Shown piece after piece: positions 1-10,838 of a DNA stretch of 64,000 nucleotides. Positions within the stretch are counted from its first letter, which is position 1; each line of letters begins with the position of its first letter. The DNA is from Hermodice carunculata (lineage: Eukaryota > Annelida > Polychaeta > Eunicida > Amphinomidae), in the NCBI GenBank assembly GCA_964020975.1, contig OZ026612.1, positions 132,232,441-132,296,440 of the forward strand, in the 5' to 3' direction. The position numbers were made by a program, and so were the translations under genes. Below the pieces are notes generated by a model. That model searched no databases and had not been told where the DNA came from. It saw only the letters and a list, made by a program, of their open reading frames with translations.

Positions 1-791
1 GTGAATTTTTTGTGGCAGGAGTGGAGTAGGCGATCACATTGCTCTGCCAGCAACAATACATTTACAATAATCCAGTTATGTCATAGAATGTGCCCTGACG
101 AAGAATTATCACATTACCATTACGGTATATATAACTATCTCATTTACAACATCTTAAAGCTGTAGTCTATTTTTAGACACTATACTGCACTTAGATTGCT
201 TTGTTCAACTGCATGCTGCCCAAGGCAATCCTGTTCATTTGTAGAAGTAATATGTTATACTTACTAGTGTTATCTCTTTCAACATATGTCAGTTAAATTC
301 TTGGTTTAATTATGATAGATTCAGCTCAGTAAAACAGAGCTCCATCTCCTTTTTCCTTTTGAAAATTTGTTATCCACGTTGTATCCTTCTTTCTCTGTCT
401 TAATGAGTTAATATCTGTTTGGGAAATATATTCTATTTGGAATAATGCAAAAGTCTTTTAAGAAATTGAGCTATAAAAATGGTTTTCAACTGAAAACTAG
501 TCTTGATAACACAAGCATAATGGGAGGAAACAGTGGCAGATTGGTTGACCAGAGCGATATTGACCTGATGGGTTCACTTGATTTATTGTCAACTCCATCC
601 ACACAGCTGATCACTCAGGCTGACATTTTAGTAAATGCACAAAACACCATCTGATATCATAATATGGTTTTCCCTGCAATCACACTTTTCGACTTGAGGT
701 CCATGCTCTGATGTCACATAAACTACTGAATTTAAGTACACAGCTCGAAGCTGCTCCTGTGATCATCTGGATCATCTTTGATTGCTAAATC
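1..791. other. no recognisable gene
   Basis: This is AT-rich sequence with many stops. The only open frame, positions 445-654 on the plus strand, encodes 69 residues with no motif that I recognise. The last 130 bases lead into the tandem element that follows. Confidence 0.6.
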
Positions 792-1788
792 TATGCCCCT
801 CCCTTGGCTCTGTGACCTTTGGGTTTGGGTCAAGGTGATCCATCTTCGAACTTGTCCCAGACCTTATGTATGATTAAAACCATGTGCAATAAGAAACGTC
901 TATTTTAAAAAGTTTTCAACTTATCGCGTGAAAACCAAATTCACTAAAATGGCTCTGTGGTCTTTGGAATTGAGTCAAGGTCGTCCATCTTCATACTCAT
1001 ATGAGACCACTATAATATGCAGGACTAAAAGTGTGTGCAATATGACACCCTTATGCAAAAACTTTTCAAATTATTGCTTGAAAACCAAATTCACAAAAAT
1101 TCCTTGGGAATTGTATCAAGGTCACCCATCTTCTAACTTATCTGAAACCTTATTCAGGTCTATAAGCATGTGCAATTTGAAAGCCCATGCAAAAAACTTT
1201 TCAGGTTATCATGTGAAAACCAAATTGATTAAAATGGTTCCATGACCTTGGGAATTAGGTCAAGGTAACCCTCTTTTGAACTCATTTGAGACCTCATGTA
1301 GGACTGTAATTACCTGCAATTTGACACATGCCTATGTCAAAAACTTTTCAAGTTATCACATGAAAACCAAATACATGCAAATATGACAGCCCTTAGCAAA
1401 AAGAAGTTTCTAGTTATTGCATTAAAACCAAATTCATTAAAATGACTCTGTGACCTTGGGAATTAGATCAAGGTCAAACACCTTCAGACTCTCCTCAAAC
1501 CTTCATCAGAACTATGAGCACGTGCAACATGAAAGCCCTAAGCGAAAAAAATTTTGAGCAACCACGTGAAAACCAAATTCACTAAAATGGCTCTGTGACT
1601 GCGAATTGGGTCAAGGTCAACCATCTTTGAACTCATCTGAGACACTATTCAGGACCATAAGCAGATACAATATGAAAGCCCTAAGAATTTTTTTTTTGAG
1701 TTATCACGTGAAAATTGTCAGTGTGGACACACAAACACACACACATGGACAAAGTAAATTGCTATATGCCCTTCCTCGGGGGGCATAA
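792..1788 (+). mobile_element. HINE/pearl-like tandem-repeat element, about 145-bp units
   Basis: About six degenerate units repeat at intervals of roughly 137-151 bp. Each carries a phrase like CAAATTCACTAAAATGGCTC followed by a TGACCTTGGGAATT / TCAAGGTCA pair. The left edge reads TATGCCCCTCCC and the right edge ends GGGGGGCATA, so the ends are inverted. The right edge, near 1763-1788, is itself a hairpin (TATGCCCTTCCTCGGGGGGCATA with mismatches). Non-coding tandem cores with subterminal inverted repeats and a 3' hairpin are known from bivalve pearl/HINE elements. A sister copy lies at 36813-38229. The open frames inside simply follow the repeats. Confidence 0.7.
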
Positions 1789-1943
1789 ATACATATGTAA
1801 AACAGAGTTCCCAAATGATATCACAGGTCAGCACACTTAATATAAAAGCTGATGCCAGTGTTCGTGAGTTGCAGAGTCCCATATTTGATGATTATGGGAA
1901 CTCAATACCATCACAAGCAATCCTGACCTAGCTCCACAATTGC

Positions 1944-1950
<7 letters not shown>

Positions 1951-2008
<58 letters not shown>

Positions 2009-2018
2009 TGCGCGCGCA
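1951..2018. repeat. (CT)n followed by (CG)n
   Basis: A pure CT run of more than 40 bp passes directly into an alternating CG/TG run. Alternating purine-pyrimidine CG is a classic Z-DNA-prone sequence. It sits just before the first readable part of LINE A. Confidence 0.95.
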
Positions 2019-2020
2019 CT

Positions 2021-2532
2021 TAAGATCACCTGACATAATCAGGTTTACAAGCAATCACAGTCCAATGGTTCAATCCTATCTACCTGACAGATCCCAATGT
2101 GTGTGTATTAACAAAAAACTGTCTGACCCTGTTCACATGAAACATGGAGTCCCCCAAGGATCAATAATTGGCTCACTGCTGTTTTTGATTTACATCAGTG
2201 ATCTTCCTTGGTACTTAAATGACACAAAAATCAGCATGTATGCCGATGATACAAGCAAACACAGCATCAGCAAATCTTTATGTCAGGTGCAAAAATCACC
2301 TGAGTACCAATGCTGAAGGGGCTGGTCAGTGGTGCTCATACACTAGAATGCTACTCAATGATTAAAAAATGTAAAGCCATGTTAGGCCCCAGGAAAAAAC
2401 CTGTACAAACCATCAATCATCATAACCTCAAGGTATGCATAAACAGAATTCTTATGGATAATGTGGACAGTCACAAAGTTCTTGGACAGGACACAAGCAA
2501 AAAGTTGTCATGGGATGTGCATATTAAACCAG
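2021..2532 (+). pseudogene. LINE A, reverse transcriptase fragment 1
   Basis: Translation shows reverse transcriptase block 4/5 signatures: HGVPQGSIIGSLLFLIYISD, then MYADDTS with the catalytic YADD box. Further on, SHKVLGQDTSKKLSWDVHIKPV is the usual motif after the palm. The frame breaks near 2290-2310, so two overlapping short frames carry it (2008-2316 and 2310-2537). The protein stops abruptly where the foldback element begins at 2533, and matching downstream protein reappears after 5746. The family is group II LINE (CR1/L2/Jockey range); the 3' end further on (9539-9870) looks CR1/L2-like. Dead by frameshift and by insertion. Confidence 0.88.
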
Positions 2533-2735
2533 TGTAGCAGCCTGGAAGTGACCCTGCCTAGATGTGACCCCCATCACTTCTAGGCTAGCCTGGAAGTGAC
2601 CCCCATCACTTCTAGGCTAGCCTAGAAGTGATCCCGGGTAACTTACAGGCTAGCCTAAAAGGGACCAACCCAGTCCAAAAGTGACCCCCCAACACATTTT
2701 ACCATGATATTGTGATTCAGATGAAAAATCTTCAG
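2533..2735 (+). repeat. left terminal inverted repeat of foldback element
   Basis: This arm pairs with 5560-5742. Beyond the GCTAGCC motif cluster, pairing continues through CCCCCCAACACATTTTACC ... TTGTGATTC, matched on the other arm by GAATCACAACATTATTG ... GTTGGGGAT. The repeat is therefore longer than the motif cluster alone. Confidence 0.85.
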
Positions 2736-3141
2736 TATAAGAGTAATAAATGGAACTTAGTGTGTTCAATAACTGACAGTTCATACTGAAAACTATATAA
2801 TATTCCAACAATTTCAGTTAAATTTCAATATTAAACATTGATATAAACATTCTTTTCAATAAAGAAAGCATATTTGAATATTTGGGGGGGGTACTTTTAG
2901 GCTAGCCAAGATGTGACCCTGATGTCCTTTATTTATTTTGCCATTAATTTATCATTTTTACCATTACAAATTTAGAAGAAAGAAATAAATAGAACAGGAA
3001 AGACTTCATAACTGTAATTAATTTTCATGAAACCATGTTTGAGTGACTTTAAAAATGCATATTAGCAGAGCTGCCACGTAGAAATACATTGATTAAAATA
3101 TTGCTCCTTTGATGCAGGAAAAACTTTGCTCGAAGACTAGA

Positions 3142-5285
3142 AGAAAAAATTTAATAAATACAAACATAAAAAAACAAAATGGATTACTCAAGATATTTTG
3201 ATTAAAATAAAACAAAGAGACACCCTGTACAAAAAAGTTCATTCTATCACACCAGACAGTGAGAGGTATGATGTTCTTAACGGAAGACTTCAAGAATGCT
3301 CTGCTGAGGTCCGCTCTATGATTAGAAGGGCAAAATCTGATCATTATCAAACAGAATTTAATAAATACAAAAATGATATTAAAAATACGTGGAAAACTAT
3401 TAAAGATATCCTCAATAAATCCAATACTCACAAAGAATTCCCCAAGTATTTCAACGTCGATAACAAACGTATAACAGACACAGAGACAATAGCAACATAT
3501 TTTAATGATTTTTTTGTAAATATTGGCCCATCTTTAGCTGAGAAAATAGATACTCAAGGGAAAACACCTTTTTATTCTTATTTGCAAAATATTAACGTTA
3601 ATTCCACCTTCCAATTCACTCATGTTGAGGAAGAACAAATTAAGAAAGTGATAGATAACTTAAATCCAAAAAGAAGCACTGGAGTAGATAATGTATCTTT
3701 AATTCTTCTCAAACTGTGCTCTGAAGATATCACTAAGCCTCTAACTGCAATAATTAACCAGTCATTAAAAAATGGGGTCTTTCCAAACAAATTGAAAATT
3801 GCTAAAGTAATCCCGATATATAAAAAAGATGATCAACATGACTTCAATAATTATAGACCCATATCTCTCCTTCCGTCCATCTCTAAAGTATTTGAAAGAA
3901 TTGTTTATATGCAGTTATTCGAGTACTTTACAGATTATAACTTATTTTACAATCATCAGTATGGTTTTAGAAAGAACCACTCTACAGAAACTGCTGTATT
4001 AGAACTAATAGACAGGATACATGCAGATCTTGAGGAAAAGAAACTGCCAATTGCCTTTTTCTTAGACCTTTCTAAGGCATTCGATACTATAGATCACAAA
4101 ATACTCATAAAAAAACTTGAATACTATGGAATTTCAAATGTAGAACTTCAGTGGTTCAGTAGCTACTTAAATAATAGATCTCAATTTGTCGAAATTAATA
4201 ATATTAAATCCCCAACACTAGAAATCACTACTGGAGTCCCCCAGGGATCTATTTTGGGTCCTCTTCTGTTCCTAATTTATATCAATGACCTGTCCCAAGC
4301 CAGCAGCTTTAGCTCAATTATGTATGCTGATGACACAAGCCTATTAAACACTATATGTAATTTTAACTATGAAACAACACCCCCATCCACACTAACTGAA
4401 AAAGTTAATAAAGAATTAGCCAAAGTAAGTGACTGGCTTAATGTGAACAAATTATCTTTGAATGTAAATAAATCAAAATATATGATCTTCCACACAAAAC
4501 AGAAACACTTGCCTCTTCATCAATTACCGGATGTTATGATAAATAACCAGCCAGTTGAACGAGTTGGAGACTTTAGTTTTTTAGGTGTCTTAATTGATCA
4601 TAATCTTAGCTGGAGCAAATATGTTAATTATGTATCAAATAAATTATCCCGAGTGTGTGGCATACTCTCTAGACTAAAAAACCTACTGCCCCAAAGTATA
4701 TTACAACTGATTTACAATGCCTTATTTTTACCACATCTGAATTACGGAATAACTACATGGGGGTTCCACTCTTGCAGTAGACTTGTAAAGCTGCAAAAGA
4801 AAGCGATAAGATCTATCAGTAATAGCAAGTACAATGCACACACATCTCCTATCTTCAAAAAACTTGGTCTTCTTAAGTTCAGTGATATATTCAAGCTATC
4901 TTGTATCAAAATATACTACAAGTACAAAAACAATATGTTGCCTAACTATTTCAATGATATGTTCAACTATCACCAGACACAACGCACTGATAGACCCAGA
5001 AGAACTGTAACAATACCACGTAGATATGATGTAACAGAGCATAATATTCCTATTTTAACCCCAGTGATCCCAACATTATTTACAAATACTAAACTTAATC
5101 GATTGTGTTTAAGACATAAAATACCGGATTTAATTAATGAAAATTACTTACCTGACATAGTTATGATAAAAATTGATACACACTCCTTGAAAGGCTTCTC
5201 ACAATATGCTAAGAATCATATTATTAACCACTATGAAATTAACTGTAACATTATTAATTGTCACGTCTGCGACAGACAAAATTAG
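3142..5285 (+). CDS. LINE B reverse transcriptase, RT and C-terminal region intact, 5'-truncated
   Basis: The product is the reverse transcriptase of a group II non-LTR retrotransposon (CR1/Jockey range), which would copy its own RNA at a nicked chromosomal target. The first methionine is at 3198 (695 residues), but LINE-like sequence (FNKYKHKKTKWITQDIL) extends in frame back to about 3142, so that methionine is not the native start. Blocks seen in order: VIPIYKKDD and NYRPISLLPSISKVFERI; YGFRKNHSTETA; FFLDLSKAFDTIDHKIL (first catalytic Asp); TTGVPQGSILGPLLFLIYIN; MYADDTSLL (catalytic YADD); FLGVLIDHNLSW; LNYGITTWGFHS; and KLQKKAIRSISNSKYNAHT. The apurinic-type endonuclease domain expected upstream is missing, as in a typical 5'-truncated insertion. 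No stop or frameshift lies in the remaining 2.1 kb, so the insertion is young. It lies within the foldback element. Confidence 0.95.
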
Positions 5286-5556
5286 TCATATGTATTATTA
5301 TTGTCACTTGGTCTATCAACTTAAGTTTTGTAATCTCTGTTATCATTCAGCCTATAGTAATGTGTTAGAAATCTTATAGCGTATGAGTTTAAATATAGTA
5401 ATTAAATATAGTATATCTTTACGGTGGCCTACATGTCAGCGACTCTTCGGAGTCTTAATGTATGGTCTCCTGGTTTTTAAACATATAAATTTATTCTTGT
5501 AACACATTGTGTAATTTTGTTTAGACCAAATAAAGCTATTCTATCTATCTATCTCA
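5286..5556 (+). mobile_element. LINE B 3' untranslated region and tail
   Basis: It ends AAATAAAGCTATTC followed by (TATC)3, a short microsatellite tail used instead of poly(A), as in CR1-like LINEs. At 5441-5454 it contains GACTCTTCGGAGTC, a perfect 5-bp stem closed by a UUCG tetraloop. This follows GGTGGC (about 5424) and precedes the tail. LINE C carries a similar GGTGGC ... GGGAGTCTCCC arrangement in its 3' region, which suggests a conserved RNA structure read by the reverse transcriptase. Confidence 0.8.
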
Positions 5557-5742
5557 AACTGTTAAATTTCTATACTAAAGAATTTCTCAGAATCACAACA
5601 TTATTGTAAAAATGTTGGGGATCACTTTTAGGCTGGGGGGATCCTTTTTAGGCTAGCCTCAAAGTGACCCGGGGTCACTTCTAGGCTAGCCTAGAAGTGA
5701 TGAGGGTCACTTTTAGGCTGGGGTCACTTCTAGGCTCCTGCA
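5557..5742 (-). repeat. right terminal inverted repeat of foldback element
   Basis: This is the inverted partner of 2533-2735. It carries the second copy of the perfect 26-bp palindrome at 5675-5700 and ends GGCTCCTGCA next to CCGG. Confidence 0.85.
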
Positions 5743-5746
5743 CCGG

Positions 5747-6178
5747 TTTGTAAAAAAGGTAGCAATTGCCTGAGTAACTTCTGCAGAATAAGCCACTACT
5801 TGTTTTTTCGTGTTAGAAGCATGTATGTAAATGCCTTTATGCTCCCCCATATAGATTTTTGCTGTACCATGTGGGAAAACAGTTCAAAAGATCTCTTCAG
5901 AAAGATAAATGCTCACATAAGCAAGCAGCCAACCTAACACTTAACGTAGGCAGGCTCAGTTCACAGGGAGCTACTTTACAAATTAAACTGGATGACCATT
6001 GAAAGCAGAATAATGTTTAAAAAGGCAACAATTGTGTACAAGTCACTGAACAATATGCTACCTAAAGGTATGCTTGGTATGTTTAAACCTGTAAAAAATG
6101 TTCATAGCTCATACCTGCATGCGATCAGATACATACAATCTCTATTTGCCTAAACCTAAAACCTGATACATTTAGCCT
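5747..6178 (+). pseudogene. LINE A, reverse transcriptase fragment 2
   Basis: Protein similarity resumes where 2532 left off. VCKK is followed by YVNAFMLPHIDFCCTMWENS (the usual 'LPHIDYC..W' block), then in other frames WMTIESRIMFKKATIVYKSL, NNMLPKGMLGMFKPV and DTYNLYLPKPKT. These are the C-terminal blocks of a CR1/L2-type reverse transcriptase in the correct order. Several frame changes are needed, so the copy is old. The similarity stops at about 6178. The next expected block (WNSLP) is found only at 9541-9690, which suggests a second interruption. Confidence 0.8.
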
Positions 6179-6783
6179 TCCTCTGTTGTATGCGATAAAA
6201 TCCGCCCAAAGATACTTGCTTCTCCCTTGCTTCAGGCCAGTTTATCCGTCCAATGTAGCACATGCCGAAGAACAACTTTCAGTGTGCGTAATTACTGAGA
6301 TATGGCAACCTGGCGCGTTCTCTCGCAGATGTACAACATATTAAACGGTTTCCACTGTAACTATAGAGTAATAGCACCAAAATTATCGAAATATTGCGGT
6401 ATCTATGCAAAAAAAACCCCAACACCCAGAGATTTTATTCAGTACAAACCATCACGGATATTGATTGACAATGCATACCGGTGCACGAGCTGCCCATTTA
6501 AACATCGATTGCATGCAGTTTCCACTCTGTATTTCTTTCAGTGGTTTACCAAAGACATTCTGAATCTTTTCAAAACATGTACCGTCAATATGTCACTAAA
6601 TTTCGGTACTCATGTGACATGAAAACATAAAAGAGCCGTTGGCTTCCGTGATCGCCTCCACCATGCTTGTTTGTTGATAGTGTGCACTGCGCATGCTTGA
6701 CCAAGTGCAAAACTTATTTGCATGATTTCAGCCAATCAGCGCCCAAGCAGGATGAGAATCTCGCTTAAGCAGTGCGAGACTCA
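6179..6783. other. unassigned block between LINE A and LINE C
   Basis: It has more CpG than its surroundings and includes a 106-residue open frame (6302-6622, plus strand) that I cannot assign. It may be the left part of whatever inserted into LINE A, with 9116-9538 as the right part. I see no inverted repeat between the two. Confidence 0.4.
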
Positions 6784-9115
6784 AGACTCAAGATTCTTTT
6801 ATTAACACCGGAAAACAATACAGTACATAGAATTGTAATATTACATGTATAATACCAATAATCATATTGTCTTTGGCGGGGAGACTCCCATGAAGGCTTT
6901 AAGCCACTAATCTGGGAGCCACCCAGAAGAGTATAACACTATTGTACAGAATTTCCAGATGGCATTTACGGCCTATAGAAATGTCTTATAATTATACATA
7001 TATAACTTATCATTAATTTTTCTGCATTCGGGTGGTAGACACAAGAAAAATAATTATACCAATAAGTGATACTAAACATTACTATTTTTTACAAATATAA
7101 CAGTTCAATCAATTACAAACATGTTGATATTTCGATAAAAATCTGTTTTTAATATACAATGAATAACCATGAAAACTATGAGTATACATTTTCTCAATTA
7201 TATTTGCATCTGTTTCATTGATGACAGTGGGAATGTCATAGGTTAAACTTTGTTTTCCAAATACTGATTTAACACGGTTCATGAATGATTTATTGCAATT
7301 CCTTGCGCTGTGGTTATAAATCACATTCAAAGGAATAGAAGAAAAAGACAACAGTCTGACTGGTAAGTTTGCATTACCATATTTATAATAAAGTTTTAAT
7401 TTAGCCAGGATAAATATTTCTGAAATTTTTAACAATTTGAGGTCTTTAAACAGTGGTTCCGTATGGGCATTGTATCTACTACATGTAATACAACGTATTG
7501 CTTTCTTTTGTAATTTTTCAATATTTGAACATTTGAAACCCCATAATAATATTCCAAAATTAATATATGGAAATATAAGTGAAGTATACATCGTGACTTT
7601 AATATTTAAAGGTAGTAAATGTTTGAGTTTGTTTATTATGCCTATTGTTCTAGATATTTTGGATGAAATCTTTGTTATGTGCTCATTCCATAACAAATTT
7701 TCATCGAGTGTAAGACCAAGAAAATTAAAACTATTTTCTGGACTGACAGAGACATTATCAATTTTTAGTGAAGGTTTAATGAACCTTTTGTTTGCATGGT
7801 GAAAAATCATAAATTTTGATTTGTCTACATTCAGAGATAACTCATTCACCTTGAGCCAGTCACTAATTTTATAAAGTTCTCTGTTAATCAATTCATCAAA
7901 CTTGTCAATATCCAAATTTAAGGTGGTAGTTAAAGTAGTGTCGTCAGTCTATAGAATAAACTTGAATAAATTACTGGCATTGGATATATCATTTACATAA
8001 ATAATGAACAGTAGTGGCCGAAGGATAGAACCTTGAGGCACTCCAGTTTTGATTTCTAACAAATCCGAGTAAGTAACTTCCAATTCTACATACTGTTTTC
8101 TATTTTTCAGATAGCTCTCAAACAAAGTTAAAGAAGTACTTGTAACTCAATAATAGTTAAGTTTTCTTAAAAGAATGTTGTGATTCAGTGTATCAAATGC
8201 TTTGGACAAATCTAAGTATATGCATAAAGGAATATCACCTTTGTCCATTTGTTGTATCAAATTATTTATCAGCTCTACAGCAGCAAATTCAGTAGAGTGA
8301 CCTTTCCTGAAGCCATACTGACCCTTATAAAACAAGTCATATTTCTGGAAGTATTCATAAAGCTGATTGAAGATCATTTTTTCAAACATTTTAGACACAG
8401 CAGGTAATAAAGAAATTGGATGACAGTTTGTAAATTGAGTATCATCGTCTTTTTTGTATAGAGAAATTAGTCTTGCGATTTTTTTACTGTTCAGGAAAAA
8501 TACCGGATCTTAAGGTCTGATTAACAATAATAGTGATTGGTTCAACCAAGACCTTGCTTATTTGTTTCAGCAATTTTGTGGAAATATGATCATATCCAAA
8601 ACTGTTTTCAGAATGTAAATTATTCATGAATTATTTATGATTAACTCTATGTCTTCCATTGTAGCTTCTTTAAATTCAAAATTGTGATCATACTTTTTAT
8701 CTAAATATTTATTGAAATTCAAATCGTTAGGCTTATTGATATCTTTAGCAAGATTAGGACCAATGTTTGTGAAAAAAATCATTAAATTTATTTGCAATTC
8801 AAGTTTTATCTTTAACGTTCTTATCATCAATTGTGAAAAATTCTGGAAAGGATTTCTTTGTTTTATTTCTGTTTAGTATATCATTAAGTGTAGACCAAGT
8901 TTTTTTCATGTTACCTTTGTATCTATTAAAAATGAAATCATAGTGTCGTTGTTTAGCAATTCTGATATTTTTCTTTAGGATTCCATTGTAAGTAGCCAGA
9001 TTTCATTTTAAATAAGCATATTCTAAAATATCAGGATTTGTTTTCCTAAGTTGCTTATAAAGATTGTCTCTGCGAGAATGTTGCTTGCTTCTATTCTTAG
9101 ATTTTTACCTCAGAA
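6784..9115 (-). pseudogene. LINE C, decayed reverse transcriptase copy of the LINE B lineage
   Basis: Read on the minus strand from about 9115 to 6784. Open pieces are 8830-8624 (FFTNIGPNLAKDIN, matching LINE B), 8398-8147 (KMFEKMIFNQLYEYF, YGFRKGHSTEFAAVEL, YLDLSKAFDTLNHNIL) and 7915-7109 (SDWLKVNELSLNVDKSKFMIF, FLGLTLDENLLW, INFGILLWGF, KLQKKAIRCITCSRYNAHT, ending KNRFLSKYQHVCN). The VPQGSIL block lies between the last two pieces, with a stop before a degraded TDDT in place of YADD. The 3' end is AATAAAAGAATCTTGAGTC with the last 7 bases repeated. No endonuclease is present. It has the same domain order and spacing as LINE B but has several stops and frameshifts. Confidence 0.93.
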
Positions 9116-9538
9116 ATAGTAAATTTACGCAAGATGACAACATTTGGTGGGCGGGAATAAAGGATTAAGCCAATAGGAAAGCAGCATGATGATATTGACA
9201 AGCTTCTGATGTTTCCCTTGATACCAAACATGCGTAGAACCGGCAAGAAAATCGTACGAAGTTTGAGGCCGCAAAATACGCAATTTTACCACTGTTTTGC
9301 AAATATTTATCGGTAAATGTACCAAAAACAATTGATTAGATGTATATTTAAGGTCTGTATGAATAAAATAGTCAAATTTACGCAACAAAATTGTTTGTGC
9401 AGCAAAAACTACACAGTTTGTTTGACTGGAAATGAGCATATGGTGTATTTGTTTATCTAAATAAAGGTCGATGTGGATGCCCTGAAGATCCTGTTTGTGG
9501 GGTGATCCTAAGATAAAATTCAGCGTGACAGACAACTA
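9116..9538. other. unassigned block after LINE C
   Basis: It contains a 136-residue minus-strand open frame (9535-9125) with no motif that I recognise. It sits between the 5' edge of LINE C and the returning LINE A sequence. Confidence 0.35.
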
Positions 9539-9870
9539 AGCCCAAAAATAAATAGCAGAGGAAGGGTTAAAAGAAGTGCAACTTATTCAAGTGCAATGAT
9601 ATGGAACAGCTTACCCAGGGATATTAAGGACTCTTCAAGCTTAGGGACATTTATACAAAGATGCACAGCCTTCATAATGCCATTGCCTTGACCGATAATG
9701 AACCTGCCTGTTATCTGCACCAATATGCTTATTAAGCACATGTATAGATGCAGTTATCATACAGTACAAGTGCTTCCTGTAAATATTGTGACCTGTATCT
9801 ATTACAGGGCCCAAGGGGCACATTAGTGTCTCTGACACTAACTGGGTTACCCTTTGTAAATAAAGTTTAT
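9539..9870 (+). pseudogene. LINE A-type 3' end, C-terminus and 3' UTR
   Basis: Translation gives RSATYSSAMIWNSLPRDIKD then SSSLGTFIQRC, the usual last block of CR1/L2-type reverse transcriptases ('WNSLP ... S.. SFK'). It is followed by a 3' UTR with TTAGTGTCTCTGACACTAA, a short hairpin, then GGTTACCCTTTGTAAATAAAG and TATA-rich sequence. The same tail occurs at 54361-54420. It is in the same orientation as LINE A fragments 1 and 2 and supplies exactly the block they lack. Confidence 0.78.
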
Positions 9871-10133
9871 ATGTATACATATAACTACAATCATGTCACC
9901 CATAAAGGGCAATCACAATCATATCTATGTACATCAATTACAATCATGCCATCTGTACAGGGCAATTACAATTATATCCATATAGGGCAACAGGTAAGGT
10001 CAAGATCAACTGGTGCATGTGGGTTCGCAGTAGAGGGCTCTGGAGGCAGGTGGGCTAGGTATGTGTATTTCCATTAGTTTCCATTGTAATTTGCACCTAA
10101 ATAACTTAACTAGAAGCTGGTCAGAGACCACAA
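9871..10133. other. no gene, short imperfect CAATCAT repeats
   Basis: A few degenerate units such as GGGCAATCACAATCATATC recur at about 30-45 bp. A similar phrase appears near 20220-20260. Nothing else is recognisable. Confidence 0.5.
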
Positions 10134-10783
10134 ACCCCTCGGCCAGGATGGACAGGCAGACAGACAGATGGATGGACGCTTATGTGATGACAATACCCTT
10201 CTGGTAGGTCAAGGTTACTTCTGTTTGACCTAATGGCAAAGCTTTGGTGCAAATGCAATGAGCAGAGATATCATGGCAAGGCCATTTTTCTTCAATGCAG
10301 CACTGTGACCTATATATGTGACCCAGTGACCTAATTTTCACTTGGTATCTGGGGCATCCTTGGGACCAACTGTTATAAATAATTGGTGCAGCTCCAAGGA
10401 GTAATTTAATATTTGAAGATATCATGGTATGGCCATCTTTCTTCAATGCAGCACCGTGACCTAAATATGTGATCTAGTGACCTAGTTTGCGATAGACATC
10501 TGGGGTATTCTTAGGACCAACTGTCATAAATAATTGAGGAAGCTACATTCAATATTTCTTAAGATATTGTGTTAATGCCATTTTTTCTTTGGCAATGTAG
10601 TACTGTGACCTAAAAATGACATTTAGTGACTTACTTTTCAATAAGCACGTGAAGCACCTCAATAACCCTGTAATGAAAATTTGGTCTGTGTAAAGTGAGT
10701 ATTTTTGGAGATATGGTGTTAACAAGGCATGGATGGATGTATAGTTGACGACAATACCCCTTCGGTCTTTTGGGCCGAGGGGT
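10134..10783 (+). mobile_element. HINE-like tandem element, second family
   Basis: The ends form a perfect 11-bp inverted repeat, ACCCCTCGGCC at 10134-10144 and GGCCGAGGGGT at 10773-10783. The right end is a hairpin (TACCCCTTCGG ... CCGAGGGGTA). The core repeats a unit of roughly 165-170 bp beginning near GATATCATGG, CCATTTTTCTTCAATGCAGC, TGTGACC. A related, more degraded copy is at 38865-39632. Non-coding; the short open frames follow the repeats. Confidence 0.72.
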
Positions 10784-10838
10784 AAAAACAGCTCTACTTA
10801 GAAACACCAAACTTCATGTGGTACATGGCAGCATACAC

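Larger units (their letters stand above)
2533..5742. mobile_element. foldback DNA element with long palindromic terminal inverted repeats
   Basis: The two ends are inverted copies of each other: about 2533-2735 against about 5560-5742. Both begin TGTAGCAGCCT / TGCAGGAGCCT. Each arm is packed with alternating AGTGACC and GGCTAGCC motifs. Both contain the same perfect 26-bp palindrome (half-site TCACTTCTAGGCT, mirrored) at 2606-2631 and 5675-5700. The left arm has one extra motif unit. The flanks CCAG (2529-2532) and CCGG (5743-5746) fit a 4-bp target duplication with one mutation. Another motif unit lies at about 2888-2920. No transposase is present. The interior is mostly LINE B. The element sits inside LINE A and splits its reverse transcriptase reading frame. 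Confidence 0.82.

Noticed and set aside
928-1245. 105-codon open frame
   Set aside because: It spans units of the 145-bp tandem element; the product is internally repetitive with no domain.
3093-3431. 112-codon minus-strand frame
   Set aside because: Shadow of the LINE B reverse transcriptase in the opposite strand.
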